Below are positions 1-9,500 of a DNA stretch of 36,023 nucleotides, one piece after another; position 1 is the first letter of the stretch, and each line of letters starts with the position of its first letter. Position numbers and translations under genes: made by a program. Under the pieces are notes generated by a model that saw only the letters and a list, made by a program, of their open reading frames with translations, was not told the origin of the DNA and made no database searches. Source of the stretch: Planctomycetia bacterium. Lineage in GTDB: Bacteria; Planctomycetota; Planctomycetia; Planctomycetales; Planctomycetaceae. The stretch is taken from assembly GCA_026400935.1 (NCBI GenBank), contig JAPLNX010000402.1:1-36023 (forward strand), given 5' to 3'.

Positions 1-103
1 CAGAAATCGATCCGTGATCCACAGCGTCGGACATCCTGTCGCTCCCAGAAATATTGGCAGATGAACATCTGAAAATATCTCTGGCGCAAACCGCGTGCCG
101 CGA

Positions 104-1180
104 TCATGAATTGCTGGAAAACTTACGTACAATCAACAGGCTAAGGCCACTTGACGAGGCTGAACCCTGGCTTGCGCGTCGGGCTGGTGTGCCGTTTTGA
201 GGGCCTTTCGAAATCGGGATCGTGGCGCTCGATTGCAAACTCGGCGGACGTTCGGTCAGTAAGACGTTCGCTGGTTTCAAATCGCGATGTACGATGCCGC
301 GCTCGTGAGCATACTGCGTCGTTCGTGCGAGCTGTTCGATGACTCGAGCTGCTTCAAGTGGCGGCAACGGGCGACCTTCAAGCCACTCATGCAACGTTCC
401 ACCGGCGACATATTCCAATGAGAGATATGGCAGGCCGCGATGCTCACCCACCTCGTGAATCTGCACGATGCCAGGATGTTGAAGCTGCGCAACAGCCCGC
501 GCCTCCTGTTGCACACGCGCGAGAACTTCTTTGCTCGCGACACCTCCGGCGAGCAGCATCTTGAGCGCGACGATCCGGTTGAGAATTTGCTGTTTCGCTC
601 GAAACACGACAGCCATCCCACCGCGTCCAATCTCTTCGAGCAACTCGTAGCCCGGTGGTGGTTCGACGGCGCGTGAGTCGTGAAACTTCCTTGGCCAGTG
701 AACTCGTTTCCGTGCATTGCCGTCGTCGCCGACCTCCCCGTCCTCTGTTGATGATGGAGCGCTGTCGCGTCCAGATTCTTCACGCATAAGCGTTACCGCA
801 TCGTCGGCAAACACGGAATCGAGTTCCTCATCCCAGCCATCATCTTCGATTGCCCCGTGTACGGCGAAGAGTCGTTGCAGTCGATCGACGTGCTGCGGAA
901 ATCTCGTGGCGAAGTCTTCGAGTTTCGGTTTCTCTCCGAATTCTTCACGGATCAAGACCTCGTGATAGATCAGGTCGAGCAACTGCTCTTCGTTCCTAGA
1001 AAGTTGCGCAAACGCCGTACCGAGTTGTTCGACACCAACTCGCTTGCCGCTCTTCCAGCGTGTGCGAAGTTCGCCAGCCAGCATCTCAATCTGATCGCTG
1101 AGCGACGCTGAGAGACTATCGATGTTCTCGCGAATGATGATCGGCTCAACGGGAGTGTTGTCGTTTGTGGGCGAGTTCAT
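104..1180 (-). CDS. Truncated Ser/Thr protein kinase (Pkn-type), lacks DFG motif and C-lobe
   Basis: This is a cytoplasmic Hanks-type Ser/Thr kinase N-terminal part. An acidic, helical N-terminal region of about 170 residues precedes the kinase domain. From the ATG at 1180 the visible motifs are the glycine loop IGRGGMAVVF (about residues 184-193), the VALK lysine (about 207) and the catalytic loop HRDLKPANVLLT (about 298-309). Directly after this loop the sequence loses similarity: no DFG motif, activation segment, APE motif or substrate lobe follows, and the frame ends in a Ser-rich tail about 50 residues later. I chose ATG 1180 because GAAGG lies 6 nt upstream; a TTG at 1192 is the longer alternative. 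The gene begins 18 nt after the sigma factor stop, the classical planctomycete sigma-kinase pair. The tail contains one arm of a repeat also found inside the DUF1553 gene, suggesting disruption. The protein is probably catalytically dead, so this may be a pseudogene. Confidence 0.82.
   Translation of the reverse strand: MNSPTNDNTPVEPIIIRENIDSLSASLSDQIEMLAGELRTRWKSGKRVGVEQLGTAFAQLSRNEEQLLDLIYHEVLIREEFGEKPKLEDFATRFPQHVDRLQRLFAVHGAIEDDGWDEELDSVFADDAVTLMREESGRDSAPSSTEDGEVGDDGNARKRVHWPRKFHDSRAVEPPPGYELLEEIGRGGMAVVFRAKQQILNRIVALKMLLAGGVASKEVLARVQQEARAVAQLQHPGIVQIHEVGEHRGLPYLSLEYVAGGTLHEWLEGRPLPPLEAARVIEQLARTTQYAHERGIVHRDLKPANVLLTERPPSLQSSATIPISKGPQNGTPARRASQGSASSSGLSLLIVRKFSSNS
165..183 (-). repeat. 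Single arm of palindromic repeat family A at the broken end of the kinase
   Basis: On the minus strand this reads CCCGACGCGCAAGCCAGGG. It matches 17 of 19 positions of the left arm of the palindrome at 7205-7290. No facing second arm is visible nearby, so this copy is partial or decayed. It lies in the kinase tail, exactly where kinase similarity has been lost. Confidence 0.55.
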
Positions 1181-1197
1181 ATCAGCCTTCAAATACT

Positions 1198-1794
1198 TCA
1201 GACGTGCGATTGCTCCAGGCCGAGTTCTTCGGCAACGCGGTCAAGCGCTCGCGTCAGTCTCATACGGACGGTGTTGGCTTGGTCTCCGGTTGTGGCGGCA
1301 ATTTGGCTCCAGTCGAGTCCCTCGGCGCGTTGTTCCATTAGCTTCAGTTCTTCGGCAGAAAGTCGGCTGCGAACTTGTTCGAGCAGTTCGCGGCTGACGA
1401 GGACTGACGCAGGGCCGGGTTGCGACGAAGCGAACTGCATTTGCTGGCCATTTTCATGGTCGATCGAGACGTCCCGGCGACCATCGCGGCGACCTGCCTG
1501 TGATCGTCGAGCCCAATCGATCACACGGTTGCGAGCCATCGTGACCAACAGTTTCAGCAGCTCTTCGGGAGTCTGGATGTCATATTGTCCTGCCGCCGTT
1601 CGGACAAAAAAGCCGGCGAGCACCGACTGGCAGATATCGATTGAATCGACCAAGCGTCGCAGGCGCGCGTCGGTCAGTCGGACTCGAATCGCTCGACGTA
1701 GTTCCGGTTCGTAGGTACGAACTAACTCTTCAGCCGCAGCCGCATCGCCAGCGCGAACTTTGCCGAGTAAATCGGCCACCGGTGTTGAACTCAT
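1198..1794 (-). CDS. ECF-type RNA polymerase sigma-70 factor
   Basis: This is an extracytoplasmic-function sigma factor of 198 residues. Region 2 spans roughly residues 20-100, with the core-binding and -10 recognition helices containing SIDICQSVLAGFF and LVTMARNRVIDWARR. A short polar linker follows. Region 4 spans about 135-192, with the helix-turn-helix WSQIAATTGDQANTVRMRL that would contact the -35 element. There is no region 3, as is normal for ECF factors. The open frame extends upstream to 1923, but ATG 1794 is preferred because AAGGAGGA sits just upstream at good spacing. It is followed after 18 nt by the kinase gene. In Planctomycetota such pairs are usually taken to be a kinase-controlled sigma factor, since no anti-sigma gene is adjacent. 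That regulatory link is inferred, and here the kinase looks broken. Confidence 0.93.
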   Translation of the reverse strand: MSSTPVADLLGKVRAGDAAAAEELVRTYEPELRRAIRVRLTDARLRRLVDSIDICQSVLAGFFVRTAAGQYDIQTPEELLKLLVTMARNRVIDWARRSQAGRRDGRRDVSIDHENGQQMQFASSQPGPASVLVSRELLEQVRSRLSAEELKLMEQRAEGLDWSQIAATTGDQANTVRMRLTRALDRVAEELGLEQSHV

Positions 1795-2326
1795 CGGGCA
1801 TCCTCCTTCGATTGCGAACTCTCCAGAGACGGCATCCTCCGTTCGAACCGAGGCGAAGTCTAGCCGCTCCGCGTGAGCCAGACGACTCTTTTGATCAGTC
1901 AGGCTTCGCCGGTTTCGGATCAATCGCAGAGAATCTTTTGTTATCCGTTATGTTCCGCCGTCACAATCAGAGCAGGAATGCATTTCACTCCCGCCAGGCA
2001 CGTTGGTCGGTGTAAATATCAAGCGATTATGGGCGTGTGGTTAAACGATCGTCCCAAATATCTCACTCAGGACTGTGCGATGCGTAAACCGTTAAGGTTC
2101 GGTTGATCCACAGCGTGGTCGAGCCAGTGCATACCCAAGTGAAAGACAGCGAAATTGAAGACTTTTCTCAAAACTTTGTGCGACTAACAACGCGGTTACG
2201 TTAAGACCTGTGAGAAGTCGTTTAAACACAAGCCGTGCGACGCGCGTGTCGAGCGTACTCAACGCCTCTCGGAAACGTGGACTTCCCGTTTGCGATGAAG
2301 CGATTACCAAACAAAAAGGGATGAAC
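1795..2326. other. Divergent intergenic region, 532 bp, no gene seen
   Basis: This region lies between the sigma factor start (minus) and the repeat-protein start (plus), so it must hold promoters for both directions. Open frames here are extensions of the flanking genes or short shadows without ribosome binding sites. I could not identify convincing -35/-10 elements or an operator. Confidence 0.6.
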
Positions 2327-5032
2327 ATGAGACGGATCAGTTGGCAGAAAAACATTCGGACGTGGGTTACCACGTTTGGCATCACAATGCTCACGGGCTT
2401 TGGCGGACAGTCTTTGATGACGAGTTCGGTCGTGGTTGCCGCTGAAGACTTGGTGAAGGACGCCGCGACGGTTGAAGAGATTGCGAAAGTTTTGGATCTG
2501 AGGACGCTTCCGGTGATGGAGGGAGCGAAATTGTCGGACTCTCGCCAACTTGGAACGCTCACGTATGAGATCGAAACGGATTTAAAAAAGTCGTTCGAGT
2601 TTCATCAGAAGCAATTCCTCAAGCTCGGCTGGAAGGAGATGCCGGGGAGCCGATCGGAAGCGGCGTACGTCACCACGAATTTTCAGAAGAGCAATTTCGT
2701 CGTCACTGTGATGAGCTATGCCGGCGAAATGCCGGAAAAATCGAAGTCGTCACGTGTCTTCATCAATAATCTCGGCAATGTGCGGTTGAACAAACTGCCG
2801 ATCGTAAAGGGGGCGAAGTCGTTGTATTCCGGCGACGCAGGAGTCAGTTATACGACCGACTTGAAGTTGGCGGACGCATCGGAGACGACTCGTAAGCTGT
2901 TGCTCGATGCCGGTTGGGAGTCGTATGGGTTTCACGACAATCCACCCGATTCGGTCATCCACACATTCAAGCGGAATGCGATCAAGCTGGTGGCATTCGT
3001 GAGCATTGCTCCGGCTCAAGGCGGCAAGGTTGCAGTCTCGCTCAGTGAGTCGGTGATGTCGGCAGACATTCCGGCTCCGCCGAATGCGGAGAATGTCGTC
3101 TTCAGCGATTCGACAAAATCACTTGATTTCATGACTGCTGACTCGGGCGAAGATGTCGCGAAGTTCTATCAGCAGCGGTTCGCGAAGCTCGGTTGGAAGT
3201 CGCCGACTGACAATGCGATCACAACGGATGGGAAGTTCAAACGCACGACAACCACGCAATACTTTCGTAACGAGGCCAAGGATCTGTTGTCGCTGAATGT
3301 GCAACGCCAAGAAGGTGCTCACGAAGGACGAGGCCGAGTGCGACTGACGCATGTCACGGCGACGGAACTTGCCGCTGCGGAGAAGCGAGAGAAGGAAGCG
3401 GCGGAGAAATTGATCGTCCAAAACAAAGCTCGCGAAGATGCCGCTGCGGAAAAATCGGCTGCTCAGAAGGACGCCAAGAAAAAGACGCCGAAGTCCGTCG
3501 ACGGTTTTCCCGATGTCGATGCCTTGATCAAAGGAGCGGTCGGCGACGCCTTGAAAGATGGCGACGTTGATGTGGAAAAGCTTACGAAGGGACTCAACGC
3601 GAAGATCAAAGATGCTGCGAAAGATGCTGCCAAGGACGCCGGAAAGTCGTCAGCAAAAGAGGTCGTCAGCATTCCGATTCCCGACAACGTCAAGAAGGTT
3701 GAACAGCCCCGAGAGAACGTCTTGCAGATCAAGCTCCCCGCAGGCAAAGGACAGGCGGGAGCGGAACTCATTCGCGACCAAATGCTCGCCGCCGATTGGG
3801 AGTCGAGTGACGATGATAAGACGACAGCCAAGTCCGGTCATCTGACACTCAAAAAAGGACGCCAACAACTGACGATGTCGTACGTCGATACAGGCTTTGG
3901 CGATGTGAATCTCATGTTGATTGGCTTCGCGGTGAAGCTCGAACAGGGCAAGGTCGATCCGAACGCGAAGGTGCCCGTCGCGAGCTCCAAGCCGAAATCA
4001 AAGCCGAAAGCTGATGACGACTCGCCTGACGATGAACCGAAGCCGACCAAGAAGACGGCCAAGAAAAAGCCAATGACCGACAGCCGCGAAGTGAAAGCGG
4101 AAGTCAAACCGGTCGTCGAGCCCAAACGCGTTGAGAAGCCGAGTCGTGGCATCGCCAAACTATCGAAGTTGTCGAACGAAGCAAAGGTCGTCGCCAACGA
4201 TGAGCCGATCGCGCTGCCGCACCTCATCGCCTATGAAGTGATCTCTGACAACCGCTGGGTGACGAAGGTTGTCGCCACCGAAAAGCCGATCAAACAAGCC
4301 TCACTGTTGGCTTTGCTGCAAAAGACCGGCACCGATGAGGGACTCGAGATCGCGTCGCCGCGAATCACTCTCGAACTCGACGATCAAGACCGCCCCGACA
4401 AAATGAGCTACACCGCACCCCAAACCATAGGCAGCGCCAACAGCAGTGGTCTTACCGGCGAAGCGATCGTCGAAGAGGGCCGAGCACGTGGCACCTTCAA
4501 ATCGAAGAAAGCGTCAGAATTCTTCGGTCGTACAATCACCGGGGAAATCAGCTTCGATCTGCCAGTGCTGACTCGTCATGCGAAGCCGACGAAGCAACTC
4601 ACCGACGCTCCGAAGTTGGAAAATTCCGGTAAGTTGATGGTCAACGACAAGCCGGTGAAGCTCGGCAGCGTCGTTGCCTATCAAGTCAAAGTGTTCGACG
4701 ACGTTCGCACCGCAATCCTCTTCACCGAAAAGCCGATCAACATGGAGAAGCTCAAAGCCTCGTTGAAGAAAGAGGGAAACGACAGCGGCTTGTTCGAGTT
4801 CCAATCGCAAGTCAAAGTCGAAATCAACAAGGACGATCAACCCTCAATGATGAGCCTCTGGCACGACAACGCCTCGCTCAACAGCAACTCCGATTTGGTC
4901 GGTGACGTCATCGTCGAAGATGGCCGAGCACGTGGCACCGTAAAGCTCGGCAAGCCCTCCGAATTCATCGGCAAGACTTTCGGTTTCGAGATCACCTTCG
5001 ATGTCGAAGTCTTACCTCTGCCGACCGAATAG
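2327..5032 (+). CDS. Large secreted protein with four N-terminal repeats and a duplicated C-terminal domain
   Basis: I do not recognise a named family. The 901-residue product starts with a signal peptide (MRRISWQKNIR, then a hydrophobic stretch ending near VVVAAED), so it is exported. Four divergent repeats follow at about 2500-2760, 2780-3050, 3070-3360 and 3660-3950. Each contains a predicted strand-rich unit around an '(L/A)(G/D)W(K/E)S' core: LGWKEM, AGWESY, LGWKSP, ADWESS. A Lys/Ala/Glu-rich segment (3360-3660), possibly coiled coil, separates repeats 3 and 4, and a Lys/Pro/Asp-rich linker covers 3955-4140. The C-terminus is a tandem duplication (about 4160-4585 and 4610-5020) sharing the pattern VEEGRARGTFK/VEDGRARGTVK, SEF(F/I)G(R/K)T and E(I)(S/T)FD. 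ATG 2327 is favoured by AAAGGG upstream and by the signal peptide; ATG 2321 and an upstream frame from 2210 are alternatives. Role unknown; probably binding or scaffolding in the envelope. Confidence 0.8.
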   Translation: MRRISWQKNIRTWVTTFGITMLTGFGGQSLMTSSVVVAAEDLVKDAATVEEIAKVLDLRTLPVMEGAKLSDSRQLGTLTYEIETDLKKSFEFHQKQFLKLGWKEMPGSRSEAAYVTTNFQKSNFVVTVMSYAGEMPEKSKSSRVFINNLGNVRLNKLPIVKGAKSLYSGDAGVSYTTDLKLADASETTRKLLLDAGWESYGFHDNPPDSVIHTFKRNAIKLVAFVSIAPAQGGKVAVSLSESVMSADIPAPPNAENVVFSDSTKSLDFMTADSGEDVAKFYQQRFAKLGWKSPTDNAITTDGKFKRTTTTQYFRNEAKDLLSLNVQRQEGAHEGRGRVRLTHVTATELAAAEKREKEAAEKLIVQNKAREDAAAEKSAAQKDAKKKTPKSVDGFPDVDALIKGAVGDALKDGDVDVEKLTKGLNAKIKDAAKDAAKDAGKSSAKEVVSIPIPDNVKKVEQPRENVLQIKLPAGKGQAGAELIRDQMLAADWESSDDDKTTAKSGHLTLKKGRQQLTMSYVDTGFGDVNLMLIGFAVKLEQGKVDPNAKVPVASSKPKSKPKADDDSPDDEPKPTKKTAKKKPMTDSREVKAEVKPVVEPKRVEKPSRGIAKLSKLSNEAKVVANDEPIALPHLIAYEVISDNRWVTKVVATEKPIKQASLLALLQKTGTDEGLEIASPRITLELDDQDRPDKMSYTAPQTIGSANSSGLTGEAIVEEGRARGTFKSKKASEFFGRTITGEISFDLPVLTRHAKPTKQLTDAPKLENSGKLMVNDKPVKLGSVVAYQVKVFDDVRTAILFTEKPINMEKLKASLKKEGNDSGLFEFQSQVKVEINKDDQPSMMSLWHDNASLNSNSDLVGDVIVEDGRARGTVKLGKPSEFIGKTFGFEITFDVEVLPLPTE

Positions 5033-5278
5033 CCCGATGCGACAATCTGACGAAGCCCCGATGCTCATGAACTCTTGCGCTTACAACTGGTCCAAGAACA
5101 GTAGCCGTCATTGCCGTTCCGATTGTGCATGCTCCGTTGTGGGAACTTCAAACCACGAGCCTTTCGCGTATTTTGCAGGCAAATCCCAAACGCCATCCAG
5201 ATCTTGGGTGGTCCCGCATCATCGAAGCAGTGCTATCTGCTGACGCTTTGAAACACAAAGAATTAATCTATCGCGATT

Positions 5279-6463
5279 ATGAAGACCAAGACGACAAGCA
5301 CGATTACCAACTCAAAACCACTTTCATTCAAAGGAAAGTTGGGACTTTCTTGCTTCCTGCTGATCGTAATATGCATCGGTTGCGTCCCGCTGTGGTGGGG
5401 CTTTCAAGGAGTCCGCGAGGCTCGTGAATCGAACTCATGGCCCATGGTGCCAGGGAAGATTACGAGTTCCGGTGTCAAACATACGACAAGTACTCATCGT
5501 GACCGCGATCGCAATAATCGCGAACGGACCTCGCATTCGTACTCCGCGCAGATTGAGTATGAGTTCGAGATCGACGGCATCAAGCACACTGGCTCGCGAA
5601 TCACGATCGTTCGCGAACAGATCGGCGATCAGGCACAAGCGAATGTCATATCTGAAAAATACGCACTCGGCACTGAGGTCATTGTTTCATACAAGCCCGA
5701 TGATCCCACTGAGAGTGTGCTCGAACCAGGACGCTGGGGCGGGACGGTCTTCATGTTTGGGTTCGCAACGGCGTTCATTTTGCTACCGCTCGGGTTTTTG
5801 CGAATCATCTGGCAGCCGGGTGCGGTCAGCACAGACCTGCATCCACACACTAAAGCGGAACGACAACGTTTCGGGCTGGAGTTTCGGGAACGGTTCATCG
5901 AATGGGAACCGGGCAACCTCATTCATCTGCATCGCGATCATCTCGGCTTCGTCAAAGTTATGGCAGGAGCGGCGATTGCGGGATTGATTGGTGGTGCAAT
6001 TTTCGGTGCTGCACCAGCGTTTTACTTCTTCTCGGCACGCGGCAACGTGTTCGTTTTCCAAATTTATCTTGCTGTGTCAAGCATACTGGCTTTCGTCGGT
6101 GCGGTATGGTTAGGGCTCGACAACCGCCGCCGTGACACGGTCATCGACTGGGGACGCGAGACTGTTCGTGCTCAAGTCGGTTGGTTCGCGAGCGAGTACA
6201 CGTTCGATGAGATTCGAGATGTCACGCTGCAAATTCCTCAGCCAGCGAAGTTAGACAAAAACAATTCTGACGGTGTGACAAAAACGTATGCCGCTCGTGT
6301 GCGGCTGCGAGTTGGCGGCAAGAACTACATCGTGCTGGAGATCGAATGCGATCGCGATGATCTCAAACGAGCACGAGCAAACTTGCAGCCCATCGCACAG
6401 CAGCCTCAAGATACCGTTGGCTTGACCACCAATTGCGAGCCGATTCTTCACTTGACTCCGTAA
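5279..6463 (+). CDS. DUF3592 family membrane protein
   Basis: This is a 394-residue inner-membrane protein. It has a first transmembrane segment at about residues 21-43, then an extracytoplasmic DUF3592 (PF12158) domain at about 50-150. The typical features of that domain are visible: SWPMVPGKITSSGV, a Tyr-rich YSAQIEYEFEIDG strand, the loop YALGTEVIVSYKPDDP, and SVLEPGRWGG just before the second membrane segment (about 155-176). Two more hydrophobic segments (about 226-250 and 256-279) and a hydrophilic C-terminal domain of about 110 residues follow. The extra half is longer than the usual DUF3592 protein. No biochemical role is established for the family. It is the last plus-strand gene before a convergent gene, with a hairpin between them. 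No strong Shine-Dalgarno sequence precedes the ATG. Confidence 0.85.
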   Translation: MKTKTTSTITNSKPLSFKGKLGLSCFLLIVICIGCVPLWWGFQGVREARESNSWPMVPGKITSSGVKHTTSTHRDRDRNNRERTSHSYSAQIEYEFEIDGIKHTGSRITIVREQIGDQAQANVISEKYALGTEVIVSYKPDDPTESVLEPGRWGGTVFMFGFATAFILLPLGFLRIIWQPGAVSTDLHPHTKAERQRFGLEFRERFIEWEPGNLIHLHRDHLGFVKVMAGAAIAGLIGGAIFGAAPAFYFFSARGNVFVFQIYLAVSSILAFVGAVWLGLDNRRRDTVIDWGRETVRAQVGWFASEYTFDEIRDVTLQIPQPAKLDKNNSDGVTKTYAARVRLRVGGKNYIVLEIECDRDDLKRARANLQPIAQQPQDTVGLTTNCEPILHLTP

Positions 6464-6469
6464 TTTTCG

Positions 6470-6525
6470 GTGAAATCCGTGTCCAACGCTCGACAGCGTT
6501 CAAAGATATTGGACACGGAATTCAC
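6470..6525. terminator. Nested hairpin between convergent genes (possible bidirectional terminator)
   Basis: Outer arms GTGAAATCCGTGTCCAA (6470-6486) and TTGGACACGGAATTCAC (6509-6525) pair with a single mismatch. Inside them lies a second perfect hairpin, AACGCT-CGAC-AGCGTT (6485-6500). It sits in the 115 bp between the stops of two converging genes. A T-run typical of an intrinsic terminator is missing, so it may instead be an intergenic repeat. Confidence 0.5.
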
Positions 6526-6578
6526 AGAGGATACGGAAGGCAGATGACTTCGTAGCGGACTCCGATCATCGTGATCAC

Positions 6579-9500
6579 TCAGCGGACGGTTACGAATTCG
6601 TGATAGTTCAGCAGGACGTGTACGAGATTTTCTCTTGCTCGTAATCGTGGATCAGAGGACGGGGCAAGCGAACTGTTTAAGCCGGTTGTCGTGGGAGTCA
6701 GTTTGCTGATGTCGGTTAGCGCGGTCGCTTGGCGTTGCAGGAACGGTTCGATCTTCGCGACTTCACTTGGCTGTGGAGATCGCGACAAGACACGCTCGAA
6801 GGCCGAGCGAATGAAGTCGGCATCGCTGATTGGCGCGGCTCCTGTCTGCGATTGCGATAACTCACGAGCGAGCAAACGAGATTGCGTCAGTGCGAGCGAA
6901 CTGTTCGCGAGCGACAACGCTTGCTGTGGCATGATGCTATCAGTTCGCTCGAAACACTCGGCGGCAGATGGACCATCGAAGAGTTCCAGCATTGTGGCTT
7001 GATCGTCGGGCGTGTGGCGGAAATACAAGCTGCGTCGCGGAGCAGTGTCGGCAGAGACTGGATCGAGTTCCGGCCCGCTGAAAGAACGATCCAGTCCGTT
7101 CGTTAGCGACCACAGTGTGTCACGCACGACCTCTGCATCCATGCGACGAATGTTGGCTCGCCAGTAGTAACGATTGTCGGCATCCGAAGAAGGTTGACCA
7201 TTATTAGCCCGACTCGCAAGCGAGGGTGCGAGTCCATATTCGGGTTTCAAAACCTGATCACGTTCGATCCCTCGCTCGCGCATCGGGCTAGTTTCGGAAG
7301 ACGATCGGCGATACGTCGAGCTCGTCACCATCAGCCGATGCAGGTGCTTCATGTTCCAACCGGATTCCATGAACTCGACTGCAAGCCAGTCAAGTAATTC
7401 CGGATGCGTCGGCTTTTTACCGTTGAGTCCAAAGTTGGCGACGCTGGGCACGAGTGCGGTTCCGAAATGTCGTTTCCAAATGTGATTGACGGCAACTCGC
7501 GCGGTCAGCGGGTTGTCCTTGTGAGTAATCCACTTCGCGAGCGCGAACCGTCGGCCCGTGCTTGTGGTGGGATAGGTCGGTCCGATCGGCGTGTAGGTCG
7601 CGTCTTCTTTCGCTGCATTTGTCTTTGCTGTTTCGACAGCGGTGTGAATGGTCGTCAGTTTGGCTTCGGCGGCTTTGAGTGCCTCTTCTTGTTTTGGAGT
7701 TGGGTTCTGAGATTTGGAATTTAAAAGCTCGAATTTCAAGGCATCCAATTGTTGCCTCGCCCGCAGCGCTTCGAGTTCCGTTTTCTCCAGCACAACGAGC
7801 CGTTCAGCGCGACCGGCATCGTAGCTCAGGCGGCTCGCCTGAGTTGGATTCGTTCCTGCTCCGGTTGTTGCTGATTCACTGACCGGGTTCTGACGAACTG
7901 CCTGAGTTACGTCCGCAGCGATTCGTGCCTCAATGGCAACCGCCTCCGATCGAGCAACGTCGATCAACTTCGTCGCTAAAACGGCATCGGACTCTGCCGT
8001 TCGCATCGCGAGTTGCAACTCTTCGAGGCTCGGTTCAAAGGGAACGATCTTTAATGACGTGAACTCCGCCAGTCCTGCGTGACACCACAATGCAAAGCGG
8101 CCAGGTTGTCGTGGTGTTGGCATCGCGTAAGTCAATTTCAATTCGCCATTGACCCAAATCTTTAATTCTTGGCCGCGAGCGGTGATCTCCAAGTTGATCT
8201 CTTCACTGAGTTTTAGCGGCGTCGCGACGATTCCCGCAGCCGGATAGTGCTCAACCCCTTTCGTACGATGAAAGGCTTGAACGCCGGAACTATTGGCATT
8301 GACGTGCGTGTAAACGGCTTGAGCCTCTTTCAATTCGACCATGTCGAAGAACATTCCAACCGAGCCATACGCACCTCCAGGCAGCGTGCGATATTTCAGT
8401 GTGGCTTTGAAATCCTGCGGATGAGTTGTCTGCGTGGCGATCGTCAAGAAGTGGCCGGGTGATTTCAGCTTGAGCTTTTGGTCTTCAACGGCCCAATCAC
8501 CGCTGAGGATCTTCCAGATGTCTTTGTTGTGCGCCGTGAAGTGGTCGTCGAGGTAGGTCGGGAACTCCTGTCCGTCTGAGCGTTCCGGATGGGCAAGAGT
8601 GCCCGTCTTACGTTTCATTGCCTCAACTGCCGCATGCTTTTTGATGACATCGGCTTCCGCTTGGGTGATCGCGGCCTTCGCATTGTCAATCAATTCCTGC
8701 CGACGTTCGGGACGCAGGTCGGGGTAATAGGCAGTGAGCGGCAACGCGATCTGTTCGATCGGCGACAGCGGCAGATTCAAAACACTCGGTACACCGGGCT
8801 TGAGCGGTTTATCGGTGACGGGATTCTTCTCGTTGCCACGATCAAACAGATACGTCGGCGTGGTGAGGTCTGCGTCGAAGACCCAATCATCGCCGTCCTT
8901 CAACGTGTGACCGGGAGGTGCTCCGGTTGGCCATTGTCCCGCGATGACCTCTCTCTTACCAACAAGCTGATCGGTCCGGACGTTGTGCGGTTCAAAGAAC
9001 GCTCGCAGCCGAAAATACTCTTCTTGGGCAAGCGGGTCGTACTTATGGTCGTGACAGCGGCAACACTTGAACGTCAGGCCCAAAAACGCAGAACTGGTGA
9101 ACTCGACGGTGTCCTGCAACCAGACGTTACGATTAAAGACGTAATAGTGCCGACCGAGGAAACCGTTTGCTCGGCCGATGTCGCGATCACCGGGGGCGAC
9201 TTCGTCCGCAGCGAGCATCTCGACGATCATCCGGTCATAGGGCTTGTTCGCGGCGAGCGATTCGATGATCCAGTCACGCCAACGCCAGATGTGCCGACGG
9301 CTGTTGCGGAGTTCGTTGCCACCGCGGCTCCCGTACCAATCGCTGTAACGCCAGATATCCATCCAATGCCGCGCCCACCGCTGTGCGTGCTCCGGCGATT
9401 CCAGCAGCCGATCAACTATACGTTCGTAAGCATCCGGAGAATCGTCGTTCAAGAACTCCTGCAATTCATCGGATGTCGGCGGCAGTCCGACGAGGTCGAT

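Noticed and set aside
5071-5427. Frame reading TVAVIAVPIVHAPLWEL and later RHPDLGWSRIIEAVL upstream of the DUF3592 gene
   Set aside because: The peptide looks somewhat protein-like and could be a relic, but it has only a GTG start without ribosome binding site and runs 150 bp into the DUF3592 gene in another frame.
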